Both the position numbers and the translations under genes were made by a program. The notes beneath the pieces are model-generated. The model was not told the DNA's origin and made no database searches. It saw only the letters and a list, made by a program, of their open reading frames with translations. Below, piece by piece: positions 38,603 through 47,017 of a DNA stretch of 64,000 bases (position 1 is its first letter; each line of letters opens with the position of its first letter). Source of the DNA: Micromonospora eburnea (GTDB lineage: Bacteria > Actinomycetota > Actinomycetes > Mycobacteriales > Micromonosporaceae); assembly GCF_900090225.1 (NCBI RefSeq), contig NZ_FMHY01000002.1, positions 6,138,001-6,202,000 of the forward strand. The letters run 5' to 3'.

Positions 38603-39352
38603 TCACCGGAGCCGGGCGTCGACCCGGCGCAGGACCAGATCGGCGAGTTCCGGGAGGTCGGTGAGCGGGTCGGCGACGGCGATCGCACCGGCCGTACCCG
38701 CCGCGGCCCGCACGGCGTCATGGAACAGCCCCGGGGCCAGGAAGTAGGCGGCCACCGCCACCCGACGTGCCCCACCGGCCCGCAGCTTCGCCACCGCGAC
38801 ACCGGCCGCCGGAGCGGCCGCCGAAGCGTACGACACCCGGCAGTGGACGCCCAGCTCGGTCCCGAGGGCCGCCGCGACCCGACCCACCGAGCCGCGCGCC
38901 CGCGAGTCCCGGGTGCCCGCCGCAGCCAGCACCAGAGCGTCGTACCCGCCGGGCGCCACCTCGGCCAGCCGGCGGCACAACCCGCCCAGCAGCGCGCCGT
39001 CCACCCGCCCGTCGGCCGGCCCGAGCACGTCGGTGACCCGTACGTCGATCGGTGGCCTGCCCTCCCCCGCCGCGGCGACGGCCGCCGGGATGTCCACCTT
39101 CCGGTGGTACGCGGCGGTCAGCAGCAGCGGCACCAGCACCGCCCGGGGGTGACCGGCGGCGGCGAGGTCCCGCAGCACGGTGGCCGGGCCGGGCTCGGTG
39201 TGGTCCAGCCAGCTCGGCACCACCGTGGCGCCGGGGCGGGCAGCCGCCACGGCCCGGGCCAGCGCCCGGGTCGCCTCGGCCGCCCGCGGGTCACGACTGC
39301 CGTGCGCGACCAGCACCACCGGCGGATCGACGGTCAGGTGTGCAGGCCGCAC
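38603..39352 (-). CDS. CbiX/SirB-like sirohydrochlorin chelatase
   Basis: A 249-residue chelatase-fold protein. The N-terminal half carries VVLVAHGSRDPRA near residue 12 and VPLLLTAAYHRKVDIP near 81, with the metal-binding His residues. A second half-domain (LVLAAAGTRDSRA, VAVAAYFLAPGLFHD) has lost the first His of the HGS motif. It is expected to insert iron into sirohydrochlorin to make siroheme. The gene ends the sulfite reductase operon, and siroheme is the reductase cofactor, so the context supports this. Start is GTG at 39352, overlapping cysH by 19 bases; a later GTG is possible. Confidence 0.82.
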   Translation of the reverse strand: MRPAHLTVDPPVVLVAHGSRDPRAAEATRALARAVAAARPGATVVPSWLDHTEPGPATVLRDLAAAGHPRAVLVPLLLTAAYHRKVDIPAAVAAAGEGRPPIDVRVTDVLGPADGRVDGALLGGLCRRLAEVAPGGYDALVLAAAGTRDSRARGSVGRVAAALGTELGVHCRVSYASAAAPAAGVAVAKLRAGGARRVAVAAYFLAPGLFHDAVRAAAGTAGAIAVADPLTDLPELADLVLRRVDARLR

Positions 39353-40098
39353 TCGGTCTTCTCGAACATGGCCCACCGGCCCGCCCGCGGGTCCTCCCCC
39401 GCCTTCGTCCGACGGGTGCACGGCCAGCAGCCGATCGAGCCGTAACCCCGGCCGAACAGCTCGTTGACCGGGATGTCGTGGCGGGCGATGTAGGCGTCCA
39501 CGTCGCGCTGGGTCCAGGCGGCGATCGGGTTCACCTTGACCTTGCCGCGCCGCGGGTCGAAGGCCACCACCGGGGTGTTGGCCCGGGTCGGCGACTCGTC
39601 CCGGCGCAGCCCGGCGGCCCAGGCGTCGTACCCGGTCAACGCCCGCTCCAGCGGCTCGACCTTGCGCAGTTGGCAGCACTCGTCCGGGGACCTGCTGAAC
39701 AGGCGGGGACCGTACTCGCCGTCCTGCTGCCCGACGGTCATCCGTGGCCGGATCGACCGCACGTTCACCGGCAACCGCCGGGCCACCTCGTCGCGCACCC
39801 GCAGCGTCTCCGGAAAGTGCAGCCCGGTGTCCAGGAAGACCACGTCGACGCCCGGCGCGACCCGGGACACCAGATGGGCCAGCACGCCGTCGGCCATCGA
39901 GCTGGTCACGCAGAACCGGTCACCGAAGGTCTCGGCGGCCCAGCGGGCGATCTCCAGCGCGGGGGCGTCCGCCAGCTCGCGGCCGGCCTCCTCGGCCAAC
40001 GCGCGCAGCTCCTCCGGGTCGCGCCGCGCCGGGTCGGCGGGGGCCGGGCCGCCAACCCCGACCAGGCCCAGGCCGACGGCGGAGGTCAGGCCGTTCAT
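39334..40098 (-). CDS. cysH: Assimilatory adenylyl-sulfate (APS) reductase
   Basis: A 254-residue CysH. The nucleotide-binding PP-loop-like region includes VTSSMADGVLAHL near residue 65. The CC pair (DECCQLRK) and the later GCWPC pair mark the 4Fe-4S form that reduces APS to sulfite. The catalytic ECGLH motif ends the protein. No thioredoxin domain is fused, so an external thioredoxin is the donor. It overlaps the 52-residue zinc-ribbon gene (ATGA) upstream and the chelatase downstream. ATG at 40098 is fixed by this overlap. Confidence 0.95.
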   Translation of the reverse strand: MNGLTSAVGLGLVGVGGPAPADPARRDPEELRALAEEAGRELADAPALEIARWAAETFGDRFCVTSSMADGVLAHLVSRVAPGVDVVFLDTGLHFPETLRVRDEVARRLPVNVRSIRPRMTVGQQDGEYGPRLFSRSPDECCQLRKVEPLERALTGYDAWAAGLRRDESPTRANTPVVAFDPRRGKVKVNPIAAWTQRDVDAYIARHDIPVNELFGRGYGSIGCWPCTRRTKAGEDPRAGRWAMFEKTECGLHT

Positions 40099-40253
40099 CG
40101 GGCCACCACCCGGCTGAGCAGGCCGGCGAACCGCACGGAGAAGACCCGCGCGCAGGCGTGGCACTCCCAGGCGCCGTGCCCCGCCTCGTTCGGCCGCAGA
40201 TCCTCCTCCCCGCAGTACGGGCAGTACAGCGGCGCAGATCGGCTCTCGCTCAT
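40095..40253 (-). CDS. 52-residue zinc-ribbon protein of the sulfur operon
   Basis: A tiny gene between the sulfite reductase and cysH, overlapping each by four bases (ATGA on both sides), which argues strongly that it is translated. The 52 residues contain two zinc knuckles, CPYCG (residues 11-15) and CHAC (31-34), spaced like a rubredoxin-like or zinc-ribbon fold, then a basic hydrophobic tail. It has no catalytic domain. I recall similar short proteins in actinobacterial cysH loci without a proven role. It may assist cluster assembly or electron or sulfur transfer between the two reductases; this is inference. Confidence 0.85.
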   Translation of the reverse strand: MSESRSAPLYCPYCGEEDLRPNEAGHGAWECHACARVFSVRFAGLLSRVVAR

Positions 40254-41956
40254 CGCAGGTCCTCCTCGTCGACCCGGATCACCCAGTTGGCGAAGGTCTC
40301 GCCCTCGGTCCGGCCGGCCAGGTAGCGGCGGGCCAGTCGTTCCACGTACTCGGGAAGCTCATCGGCGGTGGTCTTCAGGCCGCGCAGCTTGCGGCCGAAG
40401 CCGGCGGTCTGCCCCTGCGCCATGCCGAGGCCGCCGCCCAGGTGCACCTGGAAGCCCTCCACCTGCCGGCCGTCCGGGCCGACCACCAGCTGGCCCTTGA
40501 GGCCGATGTCGGCGACCTGGGTGCGGGCGCAGGCGTTCGGGCAGCCGTTGAGGTGGATGGAGATGTCGGCGTCGAAGTCACGCAGCCGCTCCTCCAGCCG
40601 GGCCACCAACTCCTCGCCGCGGGCCTTGGTCTCGACGATGGCCAGCTTGCAGAACTCGATGCCGGTGCAGGCCATGGTGCCGCGCCGCCAGGCCGACGGC
40701 CGGGCCTCCAGGCCGATCCGGCGCAGCTCCGCCACCAGCGAGTCGGTCCGCTCCGGCGCCACGTCCAGCACCAGCAGCTTCTGGTACGGGGTGAGCCGCA
40801 CCCGGCCGCTGCCGTGCGCCTCGACCACGTCGGCGAGCCGGGCGAGCTGCGGCCCGGAGACCCGACCCACCACCGGGGCGGCGCCGACGTAGTTGCGGCC
40901 GTCGCGCTGGGCGTACACGCCGATGTGGTCGACCGGCTTCGCCGGCAGCTCCGGGGCCGGGCCGTCGAGCAGCGTACGGCCCAGGTATTCCTTCTCCAGC
41001 ACCTCGCGGAACTTCTCCACACCCCAGTCGGCGACCAGGAACTTCAGTCGGGCCCGGTTGCGGAGCCGGCGGTAGCCGTAGTCGCGGAAGATGCCGACCA
41101 CGCCCGCCCAGACGTCCGGCACCTCGGCCAGCGGCACCCAGACGCCGAGGCGCTTGGCCAGCATCGGATTGGTGGAGAGGCCGCCGCCGACCCAGAGGTC
41201 GAAGCCGGGGCCGTGCTCCGGGTGCTCCACCCCGAGGAAGGCGATGTCGTTCGCCTCGTACGGGGTGTCCACCAGCCAGGAGATCGAGGTCTTGAACTTG
41301 CGGGGCAGGTTGGAGAACTGCTTGTCACCGACGTACCGGCGGACGATCTCGTCGAGCGCCGGCGTCGGGTCGAGCAGCTCGTCCCGGGCCACCCCGGCGA
41401 CCGGGCTGCCCAGCACGACCCGGGGGCAGTCGCCGCACGCCTCGGTGGTCTGCAGGCCGACCTCCTCCAGCCGGCGCCAGATCTCCGGCACGTCCTCGAC
41501 CCGGATCCAGTGGAACTGGATGTTCTGCCGGTCGGTGATGTCGGCGGTGTCCCGGGCGAACTCCCGGGAGATGTCCGCGACGACCCGGAGTTGAGCCAGG
41601 TTGAGCTCGCCGCCGTCCACCCGGACCCGGAGCATGAAGAACTCGTCCTCCAGCTCGTGCGGCTCCAGCACGGCCGTCCGCCCGCCGTCGATGCCCGCCC
41701 GGCGCTGCGTGTAGAGCCCCCACCAACGGAACCGGCCACGCAGGTCCTGCGGGTCGATGGAGGCGAAGCCCCGGTGGGCGTAGATGTTCTCGATCCGGGC
41801 GCGAACGTTCAGCGGATCGTCGTCCTTCTTGGTCCGCTCGTTGGCGTTGAGCGGCTCGCGGTGCCCGAGCGCCCACTGCCCCTCGCCCCGGGGACGGCGG
41901 GGGGCCCGGGCGGCGGGCGGGTTCTCGGACCGGGTAGGGGTGCTGCTGACCGCCAT
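40250..41956 (-). CDS. Ferredoxin-dependent sulfite (nitrite) reductase
   Basis: A 568-residue siroheme enzyme like mycobacterial NirA/SirA. Two ferrite-reductase half-domains alternate with two siroheme/4Fe-4S domains. The cluster cysteines lie in ACTGIEFCKLA and NGCPNAC. An earlier ACGDCPR segment matches the NirA cysteine that can cross-link to tyrosine in sulfite reductases. Being followed by a zinc ribbon, cysH and a siroheme chelatase, it most likely reduces sulfite to sulfide. Start is ATG at 41956 after GGAGGA; upstream in-frame codons are in the leader region and are rejected. Confidence 0.93.
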   Translation of the reverse strand: MAVSSTPTRSENPPAARAPRRPRGEGQWALGHREPLNANERTKKDDDPLNVRARIENIYAHRGFASIDPQDLRGRFRWWGLYTQRRAGIDGGRTAVLEPHELEDEFFMLRVRVDGGELNLAQLRVVADISREFARDTADITDRQNIQFHWIRVEDVPEIWRRLEEVGLQTTEACGDCPRVVLGSPVAGVARDELLDPTPALDEIVRRYVGDKQFSNLPRKFKTSISWLVDTPYEANDIAFLGVEHPEHGPGFDLWVGGGLSTNPMLAKRLGVWVPLAEVPDVWAGVVGIFRDYGYRRLRNRARLKFLVADWGVEKFREVLEKEYLGRTLLDGPAPELPAKPVDHIGVYAQRDGRNYVGAAPVVGRVSGPQLARLADVVEAHGSGRVRLTPYQKLLVLDVAPERTDSLVAELRRIGLEARPSAWRRGTMACTGIEFCKLAIVETKARGEELVARLEERLRDFDADISIHLNGCPNACARTQVADIGLKGQLVVGPDGRQVEGFQVHLGGGLGMAQGQTAGFGRKLRGLKTTADELPEYVERLARRYLAGRTEGETFANWVIRVDEEDLR

Positions 41957-42006
41957 CGCGGCGTCCTCCGTTGTCTGCTGTGCCCGGGAGCGCGGACGCG
42001 ACGGCC

Positions 42007-42024
42007 GGCCCTGGTGGAAGGGCC
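42007..42024 (-). promoter_or_regulatory. Hairpin between leader peptide and sulfite reductase
   Basis: GGCCCT/AGGGCC arms with a 6-base loop lie in the 132 bases between the leader peptide stop and the reductase start. It could serve as part of an attenuator; no U-tract follows, so the mechanism is not evident. Confidence 0.4.
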
Positions 42025-42088
42025 GCGGACGGCGATGTCGGAGAAGGCCGGCGCGCGGGCGCGCCCGAGACAAATGGGTCGGGCGTCG

Positions 42089-42175
42089 TCAGTGGGCCGG
42101 ACAGATCGCGCTGCGCACGCGGCCGTAATCGACGTGGCGGCGGGCCACGAAGCGGCGGACGACAGCGGCGGTCAT
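42089..42175 (-). CDS. 28-residue Cys-containing leader peptide
   Basis: A short frame just upstream of the sulfite reductase operon encodes 28 residues: MTAAVVRRFV, then ARRHVDYGRV, then RSAICPAH. The pattern R-R-H-V-D-x-x-R-V-x-S-x-(I/L)-C close to the C-terminus matches a family of actinobacterial putative leader peptides found before sulfur metabolism genes. Stalling at the late cysteine codon when cysteine is scarce would allow control of the operon by attenuation; that mechanism is inferred. The start ATG at 42175 has a weak GGGAG site twelve bases upstream. Confidence 0.75.
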   Translation of the reverse strand: MTAAVVRRFVARRHVDYGRVRSAICPAH

Positions 42176-42222
42176 GGGCTCATGCTCCCACATCGATCGG
42201 CTGCCGGCCAACGGCCGGAAGT

Positions 42223-42237
42223 GTGATCCCACATCAC
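42223..42237. promoter_or_regulatory. GTGAT/ATCAC dyad upstream of the sulfur leader
   Basis: A 5-bp inverted repeat with a 5-base spacer about 50 bases before the leader peptide start. The sequence TCCCACATC inside it recurs at 42186. It may be a regulator site in the divergent region with the GT39 gene; the evidence is weak. Confidence 0.3.
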
Positions 42238-42418
42238 GGGCCGCCGCTTCGCCCATCGACGGTGATGCGCGCACCCCGCCATGATCGACTCCGCGTGCGG
42301 GACGTGGTGGTGTCGGCGGGTGCCCGACACCACCGTGTACGCGACCCGGAGCGAACCATGCGGCAACCGGAGTGATCGGCCGGGAATCGGCGGACCGGCC
42401 CGGGAGAGCGGCCGCTGT

Positions 42419-44122
42419 GTGACGCTGCGGAATGTGACCGCAGCCTCCGAGCCTGGACCGGCCGGGGCGACGGGCGCCCGCCGGGGCTGGCTGGTCTGGG
42501 CCCCGCCGGCCCTGCTCACGCTGGCGGTCACCCTCACCGGGATCGGCCACGCCCAGCCGTGGCGCGACGAACTGGCGACCTGGAGCGCCGCCGCGCGCCC
42601 GGTCAGCGACCTGGTCCGGCTGGCCGGCACCATCGACGCCGCGACCGGGCCGTACTACCTGTTGCTGCACGGCTGGATCGCGCTGGCCGGGGCCTCGCCG
42701 ACCGCGCTACGGCTGCCGTCCGCGCTCGCCGTGGCCGGGGCCGCCGCGCTCACCGCCCGGCTCGGCGAACGGCTGGCCGGCCCCCGGGCCGGACTGCTGG
42801 CCGGGCTGCTCCTCGCCGTCCTCCCGAGCACCTCGCGGTACGGTCAGGAGGCCCGCCCGTACGCCCTCACCGCGCTGCTCGCCGTGGCCGCCACCCTGTT
42901 GCTGGTCGGGGCGCTGAGCCGGCCGACGTGGCGGCGCTGGACCGGGTACGGCCTCGTCGTGGCCGCCCTCGGGCTGAGCCACCTGATCGCCCTGTCGCTG
43001 CTCGCCGCGCACGCGCTCGTGGTGCTGCTCGCCGCGATACGCGGCCCGGCGGCAGCCGGCCTCACCGGAACGGCGAACCCCGCCGGAACGGAGGCCGGCG
43101 GCGACGGGCCGAGCCGGGATCGGCCGGTGAGGGCCGGCCGAGCAGCAGCCGCCGACGCCGACCGCCCGGCGAATGCGTCCCGCGTGGACGCCCGGGAACC
43201 CCGCGGCCCGAGCGGCCGGACCGGCCCCGGTGCGGCGGCCGGTCGGGGCGGAGCGGGGAGGAGCCGACGGTGGGCCCGTCCGCGCCTGTTCCGGCGGTGG
43301 CTGGTCGCGTTGCTGCCGGCCGTGCTGCTGGTCACCCCGCTGGTGCTGCTCGCCGGGTCGCAGCGGTCCCGGCAGCTCGACTGGGTGGACCTGGCCCGCC
43401 CCACCGACCTGACCGGGCTGCCCGGCGGGGTGGCGCAGAGCGGAGTGGTGGGCGGGCTGCTGGTCGGCCTCGCCGCGCTCGGCGCGGGGCGGCTCGGCCG
43501 CCGGGCCCTGCTGCCCGGGGCCGCCGTCCTGCTGCCGGTGCTGCTGCTCTTCGCCGCCGGCACGGCCGTGCCACTGTGGGTGGCCCGGTACCTGTTCTTC
43601 ACCGTCCCGTTCGCGTGCCTGTTGGCCGGGGCGGCGCTGGCCGGCGTACGCCTCGTGCCGGCGCTCGCCGTGGTGGCGCTGGCCGGGGCGCTCGGCCTGC
43701 CCGACCAGGCGGCGCTGCGGCGTACGCACGAGTGGCCGCGTACCGCCCCCGTCGACTACCGGGGCGCGGCACAGGTGATCGCCGCGCACGAGCGGCCGGG
43801 CGACGCGATCGTCTACTCGCCCCGGGACAGTTGGCTCTTCCTCGACCTGGGGATGGCGTACCACCTCGGGTCGCGGCAGCCCCGTGACGCGCTGGTGGTC
43901 CGCGACCAGCGGCAGCGCGCGGACCTCTGGGCCAGCGAGTGCGCCCGGCCGGCGCAGTGCCTGGCCGGCGTGGACCGGGTCTGGCTGGTCGTCTCCGGCC
44001 GCCACACCACCGACCCGCTCGCCACCGTGCCCGGCCCCAAGGGCACCACCCTCCGCGACAACTTCACCGTCCAACAGCTCTGGCCCCGCCCCGGCCTCAC
44101 CATCGCCCTCCTCACCCGCTGA
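42419..44122 (+). CDS. GT39-like membrane glycosyltransferase
   Basis: A polytopic protein of about 567 residues related to ArnT/PMT-type GT-C glycosyltransferases, which use polyprenyl-phosphate sugars on the outer face of the membrane. The catalytic-loop motif PWRDELATWSAA follows the first helix, near residue 43, and RYGQEARPYAL lies later in a typical position. About ten helices are seen. A hydrophilic Gly/Arg/Pro-rich insert (about residues 215-285) divides the helix bundle and is unusual. The C-terminal soluble domain has two cysteines (SECARPAQC). Start is GTG at 42419 or GTG at 42434. The acceptor is unknown. Confidence 0.82.
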   Translation: MTLRNVTAASEPGPAGATGARRGWLVWAPPALLTLAVTLTGIGHAQPWRDELATWSAAARPVSDLVRLAGTIDAATGPYYLLLHGWIALAGASPTALRLPSALAVAGAAALTARLGERLAGPRAGLLAGLLLAVLPSTSRYGQEARPYALTALLAVAATLLLVGALSRPTWRRWTGYGLVVAALGLSHLIALSLLAAHALVVLLAAIRGPAAAGLTGTANPAGTEAGGDGPSRDRPVRAGRAAAADADRPANASRVDAREPRGPSGRTGPGAAAGRGGAGRSRRWARPRLFRRWLVALLPAVLLVTPLVLLAGSQRSRQLDWVDLARPTDLTGLPGGVAQSGVVGGLLVGLAALGAGRLGRRALLPGAAVLLPVLLLFAAGTAVPLWVARYLFFTVPFACLLAGAALAGVRLVPALAVVALAGALGLPDQAALRRTHEWPRTAPVDYRGAAQVIAAHERPGDAIVYSPRDSWLFLDLGMAYHLGSRQPRDALVVRDQRQRADLWASECARPAQCLAGVDRVWLVVSGRHTTDPLATVPGPKGTTLRDNFTVQQLWPRPGLTIALLTR

Positions 44123-44145
44123 CCCCACCCACCCCACCCACCCGG

Positions 44146-44206
44146 GTTGATCAAGAGGTTTGCGTCACCGTCGCGGCGGAATTCAGACGCGAACTCCTTG
44201 ATCAAC
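44146..44206. repeat. Imperfect 21-bp inverted-repeat element between convergent genes
   Basis: Arms at 44146-44166 and 44186-44206 match at 18 of 21 positions and begin with a perfect 10-bp GTTGATCAAG/CTTGATCAAC end. The 19-base loop holds an EcoRI-like GAATTC. I remember this GTTGATCAAG-ended motif as a dispersed intergenic element in Micromonospora. It sits between convergent genes and could terminate both. Confidence 0.7.
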
Positions 44207-44231
44207 GCAGAGCGGGGATGAGGTGGGTGGG

Positions 44232-45779
44232 TCAGGGGGTGGGGTCGGTGGTGGGGGTCCGGGCCAGGGGGACGACCAGGACCGCCTCGGTGCCGCCGGT
44301 GGCGCCGTTGCGCAGTTCGATGGTGCCGCGCAGCTCGCCGGTGATCAGGGCCCGGACGATCTGGAGACCGAGGTTGCCGCCACGCTCGGCGTCGAACTGC
44401 TCGGGCAGCCCGCGTCCGTTGTCCGCCACCGAGACGTGCAGCTGCTTACGGAACCGGTGCGCGGAGACCACCACCTCGGGTCTCCCCGTGCCCTCCGGGC
44501 GGGCCGGGCCCTCCTCCTCGGTCGGCGGGAAGCCGTGCTCGACGGCGTTGAGCAGCAGCTCGTTGAGGATCATCACCAGGGAGGTGGCGATCTCGGCGGG
44601 CAGTACGCCGAAGCTGCCCTGCCGGCGCATGCCGACCGTCACCTCGGTTGCCGCGACCTCGGTGGCCGCGCTGGCCACCCGGTCGACGATGCCGTCGAAC
44701 TCCACCGCCTCGTCGCTGGACATGGAGAGCGTCTCGTGCACCAGCGCGATCGAGGCGACCCGGCGTACGGACTCCTCCAGGGCGACCCGGGCCTCCGGCA
44801 TGCCGACCCGGCGGGCCTGGAGGCGGAGCAGCGCCGCGACGGTCTGAAGGTTGTTCTTCACCCGGTGGTGGATCTCCCGGATGGTGGCGTCCTTGGTGAT
44901 CAGGGCACGGTCGCGGCGGCGTACCTCGGTGATGTCGCGGACCAGCACCAGCGCGCCGATCGGCACGCCGGCCGGCATCAGCGGCAGCGCCCGGGTGAGC
45001 ATGGTCGCGCCCCGGGCGTCGATCTCCCGTCGGGGTGGGGCCTCGCCACGCAGCGCGGCCAGCACCGCGTTGCCGGCGTCGGTGCCTTCGAGCGGGTCGC
45101 CGGCCAGCCGCCGGTGCAGCTTGGCCAGGTCCTCCCCCACCAGATGCGAGGCGTAGCCCAGCCGCCGGTACGCGGACTGCGCGTTCGGGCTGGCGTAGGT
45201 GACCTTGCCGTTGGCGTCGAGCCGGACCAGGCCGTCGCCGACCCGGGGCGCCGAGGTGGTCTCGCCCGGGTGCCGGGGCGGCGGGAAGGTGCCGTCGGCG
45301 ATCATCTGGGCCAGGTCGTCCGCCGTGGTCAGGTAGTTCAGTTCGAGTTGACTGGGCGTCCGCGCGGTGGAGAGGTTGGTGTCCCGGCCGACCACGGCGA
45401 TCACCTCGCCGGACTCCCCGTCAGCGGCGCGCAGCCGCACCGGGATCGCCTCGTGCCGGGCGGGCACGTCGCCGTACCAGACCGGGTCGCCCTCCCGCCA
45501 GATCCGGCCCTGCCGGTGGGCGACCTCCAGGTGCGCCACCTCCGGCCCGCCGACGATCCGGCCGACCTGGTCGTCGAGATACGTGGTCGGCGCGGTCGTC
45601 GGGCGGACCTGGGCCACACAGAGGAAGGTGCCGTCGCCGTCCACCGGCACCCAGAGCAGCAGGTCGGCGAAGGACAGGTCGGAGAGGAGCTGCCAGTCGC
45701 CGGCGAGCCGGTGCAGGTGGTCGATGTCGGCCGGCCGGAGCTGGGTGTGCTCCTCGGCTAGCTCACGGAGGGTGGACAC
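44232..45779 (-). CDS. pdtaS: PdtaS-like sensor histidine kinase
   Basis: A 515-residue soluble kinase with the PdtaS layout. An N-terminal GAF domain spans about 5-150 and a PAS domain about 180-290. A HisKA_2 domain follows with the phosphoacceptor region REIHHRVKNNLQTVAALLRLQ near 310, then an HWE/HisKA_2-type ATPase with LNELLLNAVEHGF and DNGRGLP. In M. tuberculosis PdtaS phosphorylates the RNA-binding antiterminator PdtaR and responds to copper and nitric oxide. The gene neighbours whiB1 there; here whiB1 is 5.8 kb away. Start is GTG at 45779, 25 bases behind the SIS gene, suggesting co-transcription. Confidence 0.92.
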   Translation of the reverse strand: MSTLRELAEEHTQLRPADIDHLHRLAGDWQLLSDLSFADLLLWVPVDGDGTFLCVAQVRPTTAPTTYLDDQVGRIVGGPEVAHLEVAHRQGRIWREGDPVWYGDVPARHEAIPVRLRAADGESGEVIAVVGRDTNLSTARTPSQLELNYLTTADDLAQMIADGTFPPPRHPGETTSAPRVGDGLVRLDANGKVTYASPNAQSAYRRLGYASHLVGEDLAKLHRRLAGDPLEGTDAGNAVLAALRGEAPPRREIDARGATMLTRALPLMPAGVPIGALVLVRDITEVRRRDRALITKDATIREIHHRVKNNLQTVAALLRLQARRVGMPEARVALEESVRRVASIALVHETLSMSSDEAVEFDGIVDRVASAATEVAATEVTVGMRRQGSFGVLPAEIATSLVMILNELLLNAVEHGFPPTEEEGPARPEGTGRPEVVVSAHRFRKQLHVSVADNGRGLPEQFDAERGGNLGLQIVRALITGELRGTIELRNGATGGTEAVLVVPLARTPTTDPTP

Positions 45780-45804
45780 GCTGAACAGCGTGCCACGCCG
45801 GGGG

Positions 45805-46857
45805 TCACATCGTCGCCGTGACCTTTTTCAAGCCGCGCGGGGAGTCAGGGTCCTCGCCCCGGGCCAGTGCCAGGGCGAGCGCGAGCCGCTGGAGCGGGAG
45901 GATGTCCAGCAGCGGGGCGTACCGCTCGTCGACCTCGGGCACGGGCATCCGGGCGGTCGCCTCGACGTCGGCGGAGCCGACCACCACCACGTCGGCGCGG
46001 CGCTCGCCGAGCCGGGGCAGCACCTCGCGCATCGACTGCCCGCCGGGGCCGGACCCGACCACGGCGAGCACCGGCACGTCCGGGTCGGTCATGGCGAGCG
46101 GGCCGTGCAGCAGGTCGGCACCGGAGAACGCGAGCGCCGGCAGGTACGAGGTCTCCATCAGCTTCAGCGCCGCCTCCCGGGCCGTCGGGTACGCGTATGC
46201 CCGGCCGGTGGTGACGAGCCGGGCGGCGAACCGGTAGCGCGGGGCGAGCTGCGCCGGGGTGGTGTCGGACAGGGTGCGTTCGGCCAGCTCCGGCAGGCGG
46301 GCGAGGGCGGCCCGCTCCTCGGCGGGCAGCACGCCGTCGCCGGCGCGTACCCCCTCGACGAGCATCAGCAACGCGAGCAGTTCGGCGGTGTACGTCTTGG
46401 TGGCGGCGACGGCCCGCTCGTGCCCGGCGGCGATGTCGACGCTCAGCTCGGCGGTGCGTACCAGCGGTGAGTCGGGGTTGTTGGTGACGGCGAGGGTGAG
46501 CGCGCCGGAGGCACGGGCCACCCGCAGCACCTCGGCCAGGTCGGGCGAGCCGCCGCTCTGGCTGACCCCGACCACGAGGGCATCTGAGAGGTCGGGCCGG
46601 GCGCCGAAGACGGTGATCGCGCTCGGCGAGGCGAGGCCGGCGGGCAGGCCGAGCCGAATCTCGGTCAGGTACGCCGCGTAGAGCGCCGCGTGGTCGGAGG
46701 TGCCCCGGGCGGTGAACACCACGTGGCGGGGCCGACGCTCGGCGATCACCGCCGCGACCCGGGCGATCGCCCCGGCGTGCTCGGCGGAGAGCAGGCGGTC
46801 GTAACCGGCCGGCTGCTCGGCGATGTCGGCCGCCATCCCGGCCCCTGGACGCGTCAC
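45805..46857 (-). CDS. SIS-domain sugar phosphate isomerase/deaminase-like protein
   Basis: A 350-residue protein with two SIS domains and no glutaminase domain, like GlmS C-terminal halves, FrlB and NagB-II. Sugar-phosphate loops are ARGTSDHA (near residue 50), SQSGGSPD (near 99) and the conserved ATKTYTAELLALL (near 151). A late ADLLHGPLAM block resembles GlmS. It probably handles an aminosugar phosphate. Start is GTG at 46857 after AGGAAGGGG. The kinase gene follows by 25 bases. Substrate specificity is not visible. Confidence 0.85.
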   Translation of the reverse strand: MTRPGAGMAADIAEQPAGYDRLLSAEHAGAIARVAAVIAERRPRHVVFTARGTSDHAALYAAYLTEIRLGLPAGLASPSAITVFGARPDLSDALVVGVSQSGGSPDLAEVLRVARASGALTLAVTNNPDSPLVRTAELSVDIAAGHERAVAATKTYTAELLALLMLVEGVRAGDGVLPAEERAALARLPELAERTLSDTTPAQLAPRYRFAARLVTTGRAYAYPTAREAALKLMETSYLPALAFSGADLLHGPLAMTDPDVPVLAVVGSGPGGQSMREVLPRLGERRADVVVVGSADVEATARMPVPEVDERYAPLLDILPLQRLALALALARGEDPDSPRGLKKVTATM

Positions 46858-46953
46858 GAAGCAGACCCCTTCCTGCGCGATTGCCGCGCGATCGATGCTC
46901 AGTCTTGCATTTTTCGGCAGTAACGAGCAACGGAACGAACAGTAGTGCGCAGT

Positions 46954-46978
46954 GGATCACCATCTGGACGGGTGATCC
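46954..46978. promoter_or_regulatory. Operator-like dyad in the SIS/TPR divergent region
   Basis: A perfect 8-bp inverted repeat GGATCACC/GGTGATCC with a 9-base spacer, about 97 bases before the SIS gene and 39 before the TPR gene. The repressor is unknown. Confidence 0.45.
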
Positions 46979-47017
46979 CCTAGGCTTGCCCGACCGGCCG
47001 ACCACCGAGAGGACGAC

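Noticed and set aside
38603..42175. Dissimilatory sulfur or nitrate reduction cluster
   Set aside because: The CysH cysteine pattern and ECGLH motif with a siroheme chelatase indicate assimilatory sulfate reduction.
42222..42238. CRP-type binding site (TGTGA...TCAC)
   Set aside because: The spacer is seven rather than six bases and one end deviates; listed only as a generic dyad.
42281..42418. Upstream ATG start for the GT39 gene
   Set aside because: The added residues are Cys/Arg/Trp-rich and unlike a GT39 N-terminus; GTG codons nearer the first helix fit better.
46858..47017. DasR (aminosugar repressor) site before the SIS gene
   Set aside because: The dyad does not match the ACTGGTCTAGACCAGT-like DasR consensus.
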